Assembly (NCBI RefSeq): GCF_002237645.1
Contig: NZ_MJUZ01000005.1
Span: forward strand, 1-64,000
Reading direction: 5' to 3'
Source of the DNA: Desulfovibrio sp. MES5
GTDB lineage: Bacteria; Desulfobacterota; Desulfovibrionia; Desulfovibrionales; Desulfovibrionaceae
Length of the DNA stretch: 64,000 nucleotides
Below, piece by piece: positions 51,152 to 59,891 of the stretch. The position numbers and the translations under genes are program-made. Each line of letters opens with the position of its first letter. Positions within the stretch are counted from its first letter, which is position 1. Under the pieces are notes generated by a model. It was not told where the DNA came from, did no database searches, and worked only from the letters and a program-made list of their open reading frames with translations.

Positions 51152-53623
51152 ATGCGCGGGCTTCTGGGCTTTATGATGGCGCTTTTATGCGTCCTGGCCC
51201 CCTTGTCCGCGTATTCTGCGGAATGGCAGCCCACGTTGTACAACGAGGGCTTGCCGTCGCATCTGGTGGCTGTGGACAAGAACCGCCAGACCTTCATGTT
51301 TTTCGAAAAAAAAAGCCCCTTCAAGCTCCGCTACACCTACCCCTGCACCACTGGACAGCTGCCCGGCGACAAGCAGTCGCTCAATGACCTGCGCACCCCG
51401 GAAGGCATCTATTTTGTGGAATACAAGATTGCCAGCGGGCTGGATTTCAAGGAATACGGCGGCATAGCCTATACGCTTAACTACCCCAACCCCGTTGACA
51501 AGCTGCGCGGCAAAACCGGGCACGGCATCTGGATTCACAGCAAGGGGCTGGGCATTGAACCCCTTTCCACGCGCGGCTGCGTCGCCATAGGCCTCAAGGA
51601 AATTGACGAGGTGGGGCCCAGCCTTGTGCCGGGCACGGCAGTGGTGCTGGCTGAAAAGCTGGACGAAACCACCATGCTTCAGTCCGACAGCGGCACTGCC
51701 CGTGAATTGCGCCGCCTCATGCAGGCCTGGAGCAACGCCTGGGCTGCGCGTTCGGATAAAATGTTCGAGTTTTATGATGCCGAGTCCTATACCAAGGCCA
51801 TGTCTGAAAGCTTTGCCGCTTTCAGGCTCAACAAGGAACGGCTGTTCAAAATCCTCAGTTTCGTCAAGATTTATAACCGTAAGATACATGTGCTCGAAGG
51901 GCCGGGGTACTGGGTTACCTGGTCCGAGCAGCTCTATGCGGCGTCCAACCTTTCCTCAGAGGGCATCCGTCGCCTGTACTGGCAGCGCGGCAAGGACAAG
52001 AAGTTCCGTATCGTCGGCATGGAATGGACCCCGCGCGATCTCGGCATGCGCGCCGCGTACCAGCGCGGACAGCTCGTGGCCGAGGCTCCCTTGCAGGTGG
52101 TCTCGGACGCCGACTCCGAAGCGCCCCAGCCGCCGCGTCTTGATATGCCCGAGGCCGCTGGCGACATGACGGCCGAAGCCGCAGTGACGCAGGCTGCCGC
52201 CGGTAACGGCAAAGTGCCGGACAAGGCCGCTTCCGACAAGGCCGCAGCTGAATCCGCCCCCGGCAAATCCGTGGCTTTGAGCGACCCGCTTGTGCCGCGC
52301 CGTTCGGCCACGCCGCCTCCTGCCGAAGTAAACTGGGGCGCACGCCCCGCCATGGAAGATTCCGCCAGACTGGCCGCAGAACAGCGTGCCGCCGAAGAAC
52401 TTGCGCAGCGCCAGCAGGCCGAAGAAGAGCGCCTCGCGCAGCAGGCCGCCGAGGCCCGCGCCGCCGCTGAACGGGCGCTTGCGGAAAAAGCCGCTGCAGA
52501 AAAGGCCGCTGCAGAAAAGGCCGCCCAGGAAGCGCAAGCCCTGCTGCTTGCGCAACAGCAGGCAGCGGAAAAGCTCGCTGCTGAAAAACTTGCGGCGGAA
52601 AAACTTGCTGCCGAGAAACTCGCCGCAGAAAAGCTTGCTGCCGAGAAACTTGCGGCAGAAAAACTTGCAGCTGACAAGCTCGCAGCCGAAAAGTTGGCGG
52701 CCGAAAAATTGGTCGCAGAACAACAGGCCGCCGAACAGCTGGCTGCTGAAAAGCTTGCAGCGGACCAGCGCGCCGCCAGGGAACAGGCAACCCAGGTCCC
52801 TGCAACGCAGGATGCGGGCCTCACGCCGCAGGTGCTGGCGCAGTTGCATCAGGCCGTCAGCGGATGGGGCGCGGCCCTGGCCTCCCGTTCGCCCGCGCTC
52901 GCCGATTTTTATGACCATGCCCGCTACAACCGCGAACCCGGCGCACCCCGGGGTCAGTCGTACAATAGCGCCTGGCGCGAGCTTGAGAAGCACTTAGGCG
53001 CGCCGTGGTTGCGCTATATCAGCCGCAAGCCCGTTTTTGAGGTGCACGGCAACCTTGCCACCAGCCGGTGCGAAGAGCTTATAGCCAGCCCCGGCGGCTT
53101 CAGCGAGGGCATCCGTACGCTCTGGTGGCGCAAAGGCGATGACGGCGACCTGCGCATCGTGGCCGCGCAGTTCAAACCGCAGGAGCTGGGCCTGGCTGCC
53201 GACTATCTTGATCAGATCAGCGGCGCTGTGAGCGAAACCCTTGAGGGCTGGCGCAAAGCCTGGGAAGCGGGCAAGCTGGACGATTATATGGCTTATTACA
53301 CCAGCAATGCCGTGCAGCAGGGCCGCTGGGGGGCCAAAAACATCCGCAACCAGAAAGAAGGCCTGTGGGGCCGGGTCAAGCCCACCCTCGTGCAGCTTTC
53401 GGGCCTGCGGCTTGTGGTGGACAAGCAGGGCATCCGCGCCGACATGAGCCAGACCTACGCCGACAGTTCCGGGCACAGCGACCGGGGAACCAAGACGCTG
53501 CTGCTCCAGTATGACGGCAAGCAATGGCTCATCGCCCGTGAGGACTGGGCACCCATGCCCGCCAGCACCGGCAACCCGACTGACGTGGCGCAGGCCAGGG
53601 GAGCAGAGGAAAGCAGACCTTGA
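51152..53623 (+). CDS. L,D-transpeptidase with coiled-coil repeat region and NTF2-like domains
   Basis: 823 residues if started at the ATG 51152; a GTG at 51089 is possible. A signal peptide (LLGFMMALLCVLAPLSAYSA) precedes a YkuD-type L,D-transpeptidase domain (about 30-185) with the catalytic set HGIWIHSKG and STRGCVAIG (H129, S139, C143). This suits a YafK/DpaA-like enzyme that makes or cuts peptidoglycan links. An NTF2-like domain (about 190-300) follows, then a Pro/Ala linker, a highly repetitive AAEKL coiled-coil stretch (about 445-540), and two more NTF2-like domains (about 555-690 and 695-805). The downstream membrane coiled-coil gene overlaps its stop, so both may work together at the envelope. 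Confidence 0.85.
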   Translation: MRGLLGFMMALLCVLAPLSAYSAEWQPTLYNEGLPSHLVAVDKNRQTFMFFEKKSPFKLRYTYPCTTGQLPGDKQSLNDLRTPEGIYFVEYKIASGLDFKEYGGIAYTLNYPNPVDKLRGKTGHGIWIHSKGLGIEPLSTRGCVAIGLKEIDEVGPSLVPGTAVVLAEKLDETTMLQSDSGTARELRRLMQAWSNAWAARSDKMFEFYDAESYTKAMSESFAAFRLNKERLFKILSFVKIYNRKIHVLEGPGYWVTWSEQLYAASNLSSEGIRRLYWQRGKDKKFRIVGMEWTPRDLGMRAAYQRGQLVAEAPLQVVSDADSEAPQPPRLDMPEAAGDMTAEAAVTQAAAGNGKVPDKAASDKAAAESAPGKSVALSDPLVPRRSATPPPAEVNWGARPAMEDSARLAAEQRAAEELAQRQQAEEERLAQQAAEARAAAERALAEKAAAEKAAAEKAAQEAQALLLAQQQAAEKLAAEKLAAEKLAAEKLAAEKLAAEKLAAEKLAADKLAAEKLAAEKLVAEQQAAEQLAAEKLAADQRAAREQATQVPATQDAGLTPQVLAQLHQAVSGWGAALASRSPALADFYDHARYNREPGAPRGQSYNSAWRELEKHLGAPWLRYISRKPVFEVHGNLATSRCEELIASPGGFSEGIRTLWWRKGDDGDLRIVAAQFKPQELGLAADYLDQISGAVSETLEGWRKAWEAGKLDDYMAYYTSNAVQQGRWGAKNIRNQKEGLWGRVKPTLVQLSGLRLVVDKQGIRADMSQTYADSSGHSDRGTKTLLLQYDGKQWLIAREDWAPMPASTGNPTDVAQARGAEESRP
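52495..52770 (+). repeat. AAEKL-coding tandem repeat inside the L,D-transpeptidase gene
   Basis: More than ten near-exact 15-bp units encode A-A-E-K-L or close variants (AADKL, VAEQQ). Synonymous changes between units show that the repeat is old enough to have diverged, while the pentapeptide is kept. The product should form a long, rigid charged helix. Confidence 0.85.
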
Positions 53624-54372
53624 AATACAAGGAAAGTCTCTCCATCATTTTTATGAGGGATAACGGCCCCCGGCGCAGTTTTCGCGTCCGGCGGGGCCTT
53701 TTTTACGCTGTTTTGTGTTTTTTCGCCTGCCTGCCTCTGCTGAGCGCCGGCCTTGGCTGGCAATGCTGGAAGCTCTGGCAGGACAACGCCGTCCTGCGCG
53801 CGAACATGCTGCGCTTTGAAAGCGATTACCAGGAGGCGCAAGCCACCGCAGAGCGGCTTGAACACCTTGAGGAACTGCTGCGCGAGGAAGACGTGCAGGG
53901 GCGCACCCTTGTGCTGCGGCGGCTTGGCGGTGAAGACGTCGTCAAACCGGGCGAGGCTTCCCCGGCAGACAAGGAAGAGGCCGTTAAGGCTGAAGCGCCG
54001 CGCGGCCTTGAAGGGCCGGGGCATGAAGATTTTCCCGCCATTGACCTTGACTATGTGAAGGTGGACAACGTGCAGATGCGGGCCTTGCGCGGCGGCAAAC
54101 TGCGCATGGCCCTTGATTTGCGCAACACCGACAGTCAGCGGCTGGCCTCCGGCTCGGTTGCCGGAACCCTGCTTACCGCTGACGGCTCCAAACATCCCTT
54201 GAGCTTTGACCCGGAAAACGTGGGCGATTTTCGCATCAGCCGCTTTAAACGTACTGTCATTGTGGTGCGCCTGCCAGGACGTCTCAACCTCGTGAACTCC
54301 CAGGTCATTCTTGAGGTGCGCAACCAGGACGACAGCGTGGTGTTCCGCAATATCTTTCCCGTGGAACACTAG
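53620..54372 (+). CDS. Single-pass membrane protein with coiled coil
   Basis: 250 residues from a TTG at 53620 that overlaps the transpeptidase stop by four bases, with AGAGGAAAG upstream; an ATG at 53653 would shorten it by 11 residues. A basic N-terminus (MRDNGPRRSFRVRRG) precedes one membrane helix (LFYAVLCFFACLPLLSAGLG), then a coiled coil (about 58-95) and a beta-rich periplasmic domain (about 140-250; GGKLRMALDLRNTDSQRLAS, TVIVVRLPGRLNLVNSQVIL). I do not recognise the domain. The tight coupling suggests a partner of the transpeptidase in the envelope. It is the last gene of the fmdB-purB-pyrE run. Confidence 0.7.
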   Translation: MKYKESLSIIFMRDNGPRRSFRVRRGLFYAVLCFFACLPLLSAGLGWQCWKLWQDNAVLRANMLRFESDYQEAQATAERLEHLEELLREEDVQGRTLVLRRLGGEDVVKPGEASPADKEEAVKAEAPRGLEGPGHEDFPAIDLDYVKVDNVQMRALRGGKLRMALDLRNTDSQRLASGSVAGTLLTADGSKHPLSFDPENVGDFRISRFKRTVIVVRLPGRLNLVNSQVILEVRNQDDSVVFRNIFPVEH

Positions 54373-54422
54373 ATCCGGACATCATTGAAATGCTTTGTGC
54401 GGGAGGGGCGGCATGTTTGTTG

Positions 54423-54487
54423 CCTTGTGGGGGAGGAGACCCTTTTGCAAAAGGGTCTCCTCCCCCACGCCCCCACCCCCTAAAACT
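54423..54487. repeat. Dispersed palindromic repeat, family A, copy 5
   Basis: The cleanest copy: perfect arms GTGGGGGAGGAGACCCTTTT and complement around GC, followed by the tail GCCCCCACCCCCTAAAACTC. It lies in a convergent gap. Confidence 0.88.
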
Positions 54488-54618
54488 CTTGTTGTATCTT
54501 AGCGCAATTCGACGAGTTTTCTGATCAGAAGCGCGGACGTCAAAGCCTGCGCCTTCCCCGGCATCACTCCATTTCAAAACTCGCTGTAAAAGCCTGCACG
54601 CAACGTTGGCCTGACGCA

Positions 54619-55524
54619 TCACTCCGATTTCATCGGGATGAATATCTCTGTCAGCAGATCTTCAGGGGCGGTTGTTTGCGGCGAATTGTAGTACGCCTCA
54701 AAACCTGGGTCGTTGACAGGTTCACGCCCGCTCTGCGGAAACCACTGGCCGAAAAGCGAGCGGTAGGCCGGGTGCAGCAGCGCATAGTCCCCACGCACCT
54801 TCACGGCCACATAGTCGCAATCACTGCCAATATGCCGTAAAAACAGCTCCTTGTTGCGCAGCAGATCCCGAATGGCCGGGGTTTCTTCGGTGACGCCTTC
54901 AGGCAGGTTCACGCAGACATCCATGCGGCATTTTTCTTTGGAAGTGACGTCTGGATTATCGTGACTGACCCCATATGCCACCATGCCCTCGCGCAAAAGG
55001 CCAGCTGGCCCCAGCAGAGAAAACAGATGCAGCCAGACCGGTCCGCAGTCGTCATACGGGCCGGTGTGGCGCATGGCGGCCACAAGCAGGGGCGGAAATT
55101 TTGTGACCCGTATTTCCAGCGGAGGCACGCCGACAATCTGGTGATGAAAAAGCGGAGCGGATGGATTCTGTCTGCGCGCCCGCGCCAGGTGTCCGTCGGT
55201 ACGGCGGTATTCGGACGGCAGAGCGTCAAAGTGCGCGCGAAAGGCCCTGGTGAACGCGTCCACGCTTTCATAGCCAGCATCAAGAGCTATCTGGGTGATG
55301 GGCTCGCGTGTATGGGCCACCTGCTGGGCCGACCTTTCAAGAAGCAGGCGGCGTACATAGGCGGCGACGCTTTCCCCCATCATGGACGAGAAAATCCTGT
55401 GAAAATGGTAGGGAGAAAAGCAGGCGATTTCCGCAAGTTCCGCAAGTTCGGGCCGGGAGTCGAGATTGTCTTCTATATGCCGCAACACACGGTGCAGGCG
55501 TTCCTCATATGACAATGTTTTCAT
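54619..55524 (-). CDS. AraC-family regulator with GyrI-like effector domain
   Basis: 301 residues. Two helix-turn-helix motifs at the N-terminus (RPELAELAEIACFSPYHFHR; ITQIALDAGYESVDAFTRAF) form the AraC DNA-binding domain, followed by SEYRR. A GyrI-like small-molecule-binding domain fills residues about 125-301 (RVTKFPPLLVAAMRHTGPYD, then DVCVNLPEGV, ending LLTEIFIPMK). This Rob/SoxS-related architecture senses hydrophobic compounds and controls efflux or detoxification genes. A GyrI-like gene lies divergently 380 nt away and is a likely target (inference). Confidence 0.88.
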   Translation of the reverse strand: MKTLSYEERLHRVLRHIEDNLDSRPELAELAEIACFSPYHFHRIFSSMMGESVAAYVRRLLLERSAQQVAHTREPITQIALDAGYESVDAFTRAFRAHFDALPSEYRRTDGHLARARRQNPSAPLFHHQIVGVPPLEIRVTKFPPLLVAAMRHTGPYDDCGPVWLHLFSLLGPAGLLREGMVAYGVSHDNPDVTSKEKCRMDVCVNLPEGVTEETPAIRDLLRNKELFLRHIGSDCDYVAVKVRGDYALLHPAYRSLFGQWFPQSGREPVNDPGFEAYYNSPQTTAPEDLLTEIFIPMKSE

Positions 55525-55598
55525 GCTGCTCCGTGGGGTTGGTCTGTTCGAGTGGGGCTGTTCGGGGCCGGTCGGTTCGAGCTGGTGGGCTCCTGTTG

Positions 55599-55632
55599 GG
55601 GCATTTTACCTTTGAAAAGGTATAAATGCTCT
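55599..55632. repeat. AGAGCATTT-type dyad with long arms
   Basis: GCATTTTACCTTT and AAAGGTATAAATGC around GAA, continuing into TCTA. It abuts the family B element directly to its right. Confidence 0.5.
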
Positions 55633-55734
55633 AACGCTGCACGAGAGTGCAGCGCGCCACAATGTGGCGTGGGTTCAGCCGTAAATCGCATTTTTCGGAT
55701 GTGCGAAAACTTTGAAATGTGAAGCATTTCAAAG
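55631..55734 (+). repeat. Dispersed three-hairpin repeat, family B, copy 3
   Basis: CGCTGCACGAGAGTGCAGCG hairpin, CGCCACAATGTGGCG hairpin, the central ATCGCATTTTTCGG segment and the final GAAATGTGAAGCATTTC hairpin. Same orientation as the other two copies, but here between two divergent genes. Confidence 0.8.
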
Positions 55735-55906
55735 TTAATCTTTGCTAGGGTGAACGGAACCGCAAAAAAAGTCGAGCGCCTTTACGCGGGCTAGTGCAGG
55801 ATGTGCATGACGCGCCGTTCCCTGCCGTTTGCGGTCCGGCGATGTGGCGAGCGCGCGTTGCGCGGCCTGCGAACAAACGGCATTACCAACTATGAGGAGA
55901 ATCTTC

Positions 55907-56356
55907 GTGAGTGAATTTAACGTAACGATTGTGGAATATCCGGCCAAACGCCTCACCGGCATTAAGGCGCGTTCCAACATGGCAAAAGCGCAGGAGGATT
56001 GCCCTGCCCTGTGGCAACGCTTCTACCCCAACTACGAAAAGGTCATGCCCACAGCAGCTTACGGCGTGACCGTCATGATCAATGCGGAAGACTTCGACTA
56101 CTGGGCCGCCGTGGAAGACAAGGACGGGCGTCTGCCCGCCGACCTTGAGCATGTGGACATTCCTGCGGGAAAATACGCGGTTTGCAACGTGCCCAGCCTC
56201 GCGAAAATCGGGGAGGCGTATATGTTCGTTTTTCAGAATTGGCTCGCCAGCCAGCAGGCGTATGCCTATAATGAACAGTCTCCGTGTTTTGAACTGTATC
56301 CCCCGCACTGGAGCCCGGAAAAGCCTTTTGAAATCTATGTAGCCATAAAGGGATAA
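55907..56356 (+). CDS. GyrI-like small-molecule-binding protein
   Basis: 149 residues from a GTG at 55907, with GAGGAGA 8 nt upstream; an ATG at 55892 would overlap this site. The GyrI/Rob effector fold is shown by VTIVEYPAKRLTGIKARSNM, then PTAAYGVTVMINAEDFDYWA, LEHVDIPAGKYAVCNVPSLA and a C-terminal FELYPPHWSPEKPFEIYVAI. Stand-alone members (SbmC/GyrI-like) bind or hydrolyse small toxic molecules. It faces an AraC regulator with the same type of domain, and both may answer the same ligand. The intergenic space is filled largely by dispersed repeats. Confidence 0.82.
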   Translation: MSEFNVTIVEYPAKRLTGIKARSNMAKAQEDCPALWQRFYPNYEKVMPTAAYGVTVMINAEDFDYWAAVEDKDGRLPADLEHVDIPAGKYAVCNVPSLAKIGEAYMFVFQNWLASQQAYAYNEQSPCFELYPPHWSPEKPFEIYVAIKG

Positions 56357-56608
56357 GGGCGTCGGTCGCTCCACGCGGGGCGGCCCCGTCGCCGCAAGTC
56401 CGGTGCCGCCCATTGGCGCGCATGGATCGCCGTACGCGGAGCGATTGCTTCCGGCGACAACTCGGGCTTGTTGCGGCACGGTCCCGTGCCGGCGTTGCGT
56501 CCCTGTGTTTGGCTAGAGCATCGCGCTGTTAAGTTTTTTCAATGCTGGAATGCCTCCAAGCCGGCCCCCCCCTTGGCGAACCAGCGGGAGCGTCCTGAAG
56601 GTCAGAAA

Positions 56609-56654
56609 CAAAACCCCTGCGACGGCGTGTTGTTACTCCGTCACAGGGGTTTTG
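56609..56654. terminator. Terminator in the gap after the GyrI-like gene
   Basis: Arms CAAAACCCCTG / CAGGGGTTTTG with inner GACGG / CCGTC; T-rich on both ends. It lies 250 nt after the GyrI-like stop. I see no gene in 56357-56608 or 56655-56827. Confidence 0.7.
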
Positions 56655-56827
56655 CCCAATAGTGTCTTGCCGCGTTTGCGCTCACGGCATATGCGTCTGC
56701 ACCGCAGTGATCCGGGCAATGGGCCTGGTGCGGATACCCGTTGCGATGCTGTGATGTCTCGGAAGGCTCTGCCTCTGAAACCCAGCTTGTGGTCAGAAAC
56801 CACGTTGTACTCTGCTAAAAAACAACA

Positions 56828-56888
56828 GGAGTTTTAGGGGGAGGAGGTGTGGGGGAGGGACCCTTTTGCAAAAGGGTCCCTCCCCCAC
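56828..56888. repeat. Dispersed palindromic repeat, family A, copy 6
   Basis: Left tail GGAGTTTTAGGGGGAGGAGG, then perfect arms GTGGGGGAGGGACCCTTTTG / CAAAAGGGTCCCTCCCCCAC. It ends 24 nt beyond the stop of the sugar transferase gene. Confidence 0.87.
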
Positions 56889-56911
56889 AAAGCATTCCGC
56901 GCGCAATAACC

Positions 56912-58261
56912 CTAGCGCGCACCCTTGGGAAAGAGCACCACGCCGACGGTCTTGAAGATGATGTTGATGTCCAGCAGTATGGACATGTTCTTGATGTAGT
57001 AGAGGTCGTATTCCAGCTTGCGGCGGGCGTCTTCTTCGGACGCGCCGTAGGGGTAGCACACCTGGGCCCAGCCCGTGAGGCCGGGCTTAACCGTGTGGCG
57101 CAGGCTGTAGTAGGGTATGGTTTCCTTGAGTTTCATTACAAAGGCCATACGTTCGGGGCGCGGGCCGATAAAGCTCATGTCGCCCTTGAGGATGTTCCAT
57201 ATCTGGGGCAGTTCGTCGATGCGCACCTTGCGGATGAAGCGTCCGAAGCGGGTCACGCGGGCATCCCCGGCGCTGGCCCACACGGCGCCGTCCTTTTCGG
57301 CGTCAGCCCGCATGGAGCGGAATTTGTAAACTGTAAATTCTTTTTCAAACAGCCCCACGCGGTCCTGCTTGTAAATGACCGGGCCGGGAGATTCCAGGCG
57401 CACGATGAGGGCGGTCAGCAGCATGACGGGCGTGGCGGGTATGAGCAGCACCAGTGAAATGAGCACGTCCAGGGCGCGCTTGAGCCGCCGCAGCGAACCG
57501 CGCGTGTTCAGCGAAAAGCCCTCTGTCTGCAGCAGCCATTCGTCCGTGATCTGCGATAGGGGCAGGCGCTGCACCACGTGTTCGTAAAAACTGCGAATGT
57601 CCACAACCATGCTGCCGTGAAGCTTGGCTTCAAGCAGGTCATGCGCGATTTCGTCGTCAATGGGGGCGTCGGGCAGCAGCAGGATCATAGTGGCCTTTTT
57701 TTCGTGGGCTATGTCCAGCGCCAGAAATGGCGGGCCAAGGCAGGGGCCTGCGTCCGGGCCCTGATCGCGCTCGCCCACATAGCCGATGATCTGGGCCTGG
57801 GGCAGTCCTTCGGCCAGCAGCTGGCGTACCTTTCCGGCACGGTCAACGCCTACGAGAAGAATGCGCAGGGGGTGGGTGAGTTTGTGCGCGTTGAGGTGAT
57901 ACAGCCAGCGCCAGAACAGGCTGAAGCAGAAAGAAAGCGCAAAAAGCAGCGCAACGGTTTCGCGGTCAAAGCGCCAGTGCTGGAAGGCGTAGGAAGCCGT
58001 TGCCGATGAGATGATGCCGAGCAGGCAGGCCACGAGCACGCGGCCCATAGTCTCCTTGAAGTCTTCCTGACCCACGCTGTATGCGTCAAGGATATAGAAA
58101 AACAGCATATAAAAGAAAATGGTAAAGAGCGTTGCGCCGGTGTAGTCGTCAAAAACGCTCAGATCCGGCGCAATAGTGGTCAGCCCGGAAATTGTCAGGG
58201 CCAGCAGGATGCAGAGCAGGTCCAGCGCCTGTAAAAGTCCCATACGATAACTGCTTATCAT
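56912..58261 (-). CDS. Polyisoprenyl-phosphate sugar-1-phosphate transferase (WcaJ/WbaP type)
   Basis: 449 residues from the ATG at 58261 (AGAGGA upstream). Four N-terminal membrane helices (about 8-115) and a CoA-binding-like domain (RILLVGVDRAGKVRQLL) lead to the catalytic part from about 265: a fifth hydrophobic segment KRALDVLISLVLLIPATPVM, then YKQDRVGLFEKEFTVYKFRS, DELPQIWNILKGDMSFIGPR and KPGLTGWAQV. It should start a repeat unit by moving a sugar phosphate onto undecaprenyl phosphate at the inner membrane. A glycosyltransferase gene lies upstream on the same strand and an epimerase gene beyond it, forming a surface-polysaccharide group. Confidence 0.92.
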   Translation of the reverse strand: MISSYRMGLLQALDLLCILLALTISGLTTIAPDLSVFDDYTGATLFTIFFYMLFFYILDAYSVGQEDFKETMGRVLVACLLGIISSATASYAFQHWRFDRETVALLFALSFCFSLFWRWLYHLNAHKLTHPLRILLVGVDRAGKVRQLLAEGLPQAQIIGYVGERDQGPDAGPCLGPPFLALDIAHEKKATMILLLPDAPIDDEIAHDLLEAKLHGSMVVDIRSFYEHVVQRLPLSQITDEWLLQTEGFSLNTRGSLRRLKRALDVLISLVLLIPATPVMLLTALIVRLESPGPVIYKQDRVGLFEKEFTVYKFRSMRADAEKDGAVWASAGDARVTRFGRFIRKVRIDELPQIWNILKGDMSFIGPRPERMAFVMKLKETIPYYSLRHTVKPGLTGWAQVCYPYGASEEDARRKLEYDLYYIKNMSILLDINIIFKTVGVVLFPKGAR

Positions 58262-58274
58262 TGCAAAGTATCCT

Positions 58275-58314
58275 CTAGAGCATTTACCTTTGCGATGTTG
58301 GGTTCGCAAAGTTT
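58275..58314. repeat. TAGAGCATTTACCTTTG element in the sugar transferase leader
   Basis: The AGAGCATTTACCTTTG half seen at 55599 recurs here, with CTTTGCGA / TCGCAAAG forming a hairpin. It overlaps the leader just upstream of the ribosome binding site. Confidence 0.4.
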
Positions 58315-58393
58315 TTTACGGCGCTCGCTTTGGCCCTGGCAGCGCAATTAAACGGCGCGTGCGTCACGATGGCGGACGTCAGGCGCGCAGCAG

Positions 58394-58424
58394 CCGGGGC
58401 AATTTCAACGTGGAATTGCCCCGG
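58394..58424. terminator. Hairpin after the GT4 gene
   Basis: Perfect 11-bp arms CCGGGGCAATT / AATTGCCCCGG with a 9-nt loop, 24 nt after the glycosyltransferase stop. There is no T-run, so it may protect the mRNA end or reduce read-through into the sugar transferase gene. Confidence 0.45.
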
Positions 58425-58447
58425 GGAAGTGTCCGGCGGGCAGGGCG

Positions 58448-59617
58448 TTAGCGCCCGGTGCTGTCCGACTCCGGCAATGCCGGAACGCGCATGTCTTCAA
58501 GAATGCGGGCGGCCACCTTTTCGGCGTCAAAGTCGTTCAGGGCCATCTGACGCCCGGCGGCGCCCATGCGTGCCATGAGTTCAGGCCGGAGAATGAAGGC
58601 TTCCATGGCGGACGCAAGGGCCTTGGGATCGCGCAGGGGTACAAGGTAGCCGTTATGACCGTTACGCACAACCTCGCGGCAACCGGGCGCGTCAGTGACA
58701 ACGGCGGCGCGACCCATGCTCATGCCTTCCATGATGGAGGTGGGCGTGCCTTCGCGCCACGAGGGCAGCACCATGACGTGGGCCGCGCTTATGTAGGGGC
58801 GTACGTCCCGCGTTTCACCAAGATATTCGATGCCGCCCTGGTCCTGCCATTGGCGCACCTGTTCAAGGCTGACGCTGCCGAGCCCCTGTTCTTCCGGCCC
58901 AAGCAGCAGAAACCGCGCCAGGGGATGCCTGGCCTTCAGTTCATGCGCGGCCTCGGCGTACTCTTTCAGCCCCTTGGCTTCAAGCAGACGGGCCACCAGC
59001 AGAAAAACCGGAGGCTCTGTCAGCGTGCCGTCATCCGTAAGGCCGGGCAAGGGCGTGGGGGCAAAGCGGGCTGTATCCACCCCGGTGCCGCGCGCCCGCA
59101 GGATGCGAGCCTTTGGGCCCAGAATCCCGGCTTTCTGAAAGGCGGCAATGTCGTCTTCATTCTGAAAAAAGACGCCTTCCGTAGCGGAAAGCGCCGTGCG
59201 GTACAGCAGGGCGCTCAAACGGTTGACGCATTTTTTGAAAAAACTGTCAGCCTCAAAGGCGTATCCGAGTCCGGTGATGGTGGCGTAAATTTGCGGTATG
59301 CCTGCCACACGGGCCGCAATGCAGCCGTATATGACGGGCTTGATGGTGGAGGCAAAGAGCAGGTCGGGCTTTTCTTTTTTGAAAATACGCAAAAGCGCCC
59401 CGGTGGTGCGCAAGTCGTTCAGCGGGTTAAGCCCTTTTCGGTCCAGCGGATAATGCAGCAGCCGTGCCCCCTGGGCTGCCAGAACCGCCTCCGCCCCCGG
59501 ATCGCCGGGCGGCGCGCAGCAGATCACTTCGTGTCCGGCCCGAAACATATGGCGAACCAGTACGCTCCAGAAATTGCTCATGGACCTGGCCTGATTGCCC
59601 AGAACTATGATCTTCAT
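58448..59617 (-). CDS. Glycosyltransferase family 4
   Basis: 389 residues, with GGGAG upstream. GT-B fold: the N-terminal part MKIIVLGNQARSMSNFWSVL with a HEVICCAPPGD acceptor-side segment, and the donor-binding C-terminal part PPVFLLVARLLEAKGLKEYA, VMVLPSWREGTPTSIMEGMS (E-x7-E motif) and NGYLVPLRDPKALA. This is a retaining glycosyltransferase like those adding N-acetylated or galactosyl residues in capsule or O-antigen units. It would extend the lipid-linked sugar made by the neighbouring transferase. The specific sugar is unknown. Confidence 0.9.
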   Translation of the reverse strand: MKIIVLGNQARSMSNFWSVLVRHMFRAGHEVICCAPPGDPGAEAVLAAQGARLLHYPLDRKGLNPLNDLRTTGALLRIFKKEKPDLLFASTIKPVIYGCIAARVAGIPQIYATITGLGYAFEADSFFKKCVNRLSALLYRTALSATEGVFFQNEDDIAAFQKAGILGPKARILRARGTGVDTARFAPTPLPGLTDDGTLTEPPVFLLVARLLEAKGLKEYAEAAHELKARHPLARFLLLGPEEQGLGSVSLEQVRQWQDQGGIEYLGETRDVRPYISAAHVMVLPSWREGTPTSIMEGMSMGRAAVVTDAPGCREVVRNGHNGYLVPLRDPKALASAMEAFILRPELMARMGAAGRQMALNDFDAEKVAARILEDMRVPALPESDSTGR

Positions 59618-59891
59618 TCTCTCGCGGCTCCCTTTGGCGCTGACACCGGTCTGTCACAAAGGCAGACCGCGCTCGCATGTAAAAGGCTATAGCATCTGCA
59701 AGGATAACTGAAAAGGGGCTGCCGCTGCTCAAATTCAATTTTGCAACATTACAACGCCATTTTCGCACGGCTGGCGCAAACCGCACCCGACTTTACAGCC
59801 CGGCCAGAGCAGCGTAGAATTAAAAGAGTCCGGTCTGGAGGATATACGCCTGCCTGCCCGGATACAAATCAATGCAAAACAGGACGCAAAC

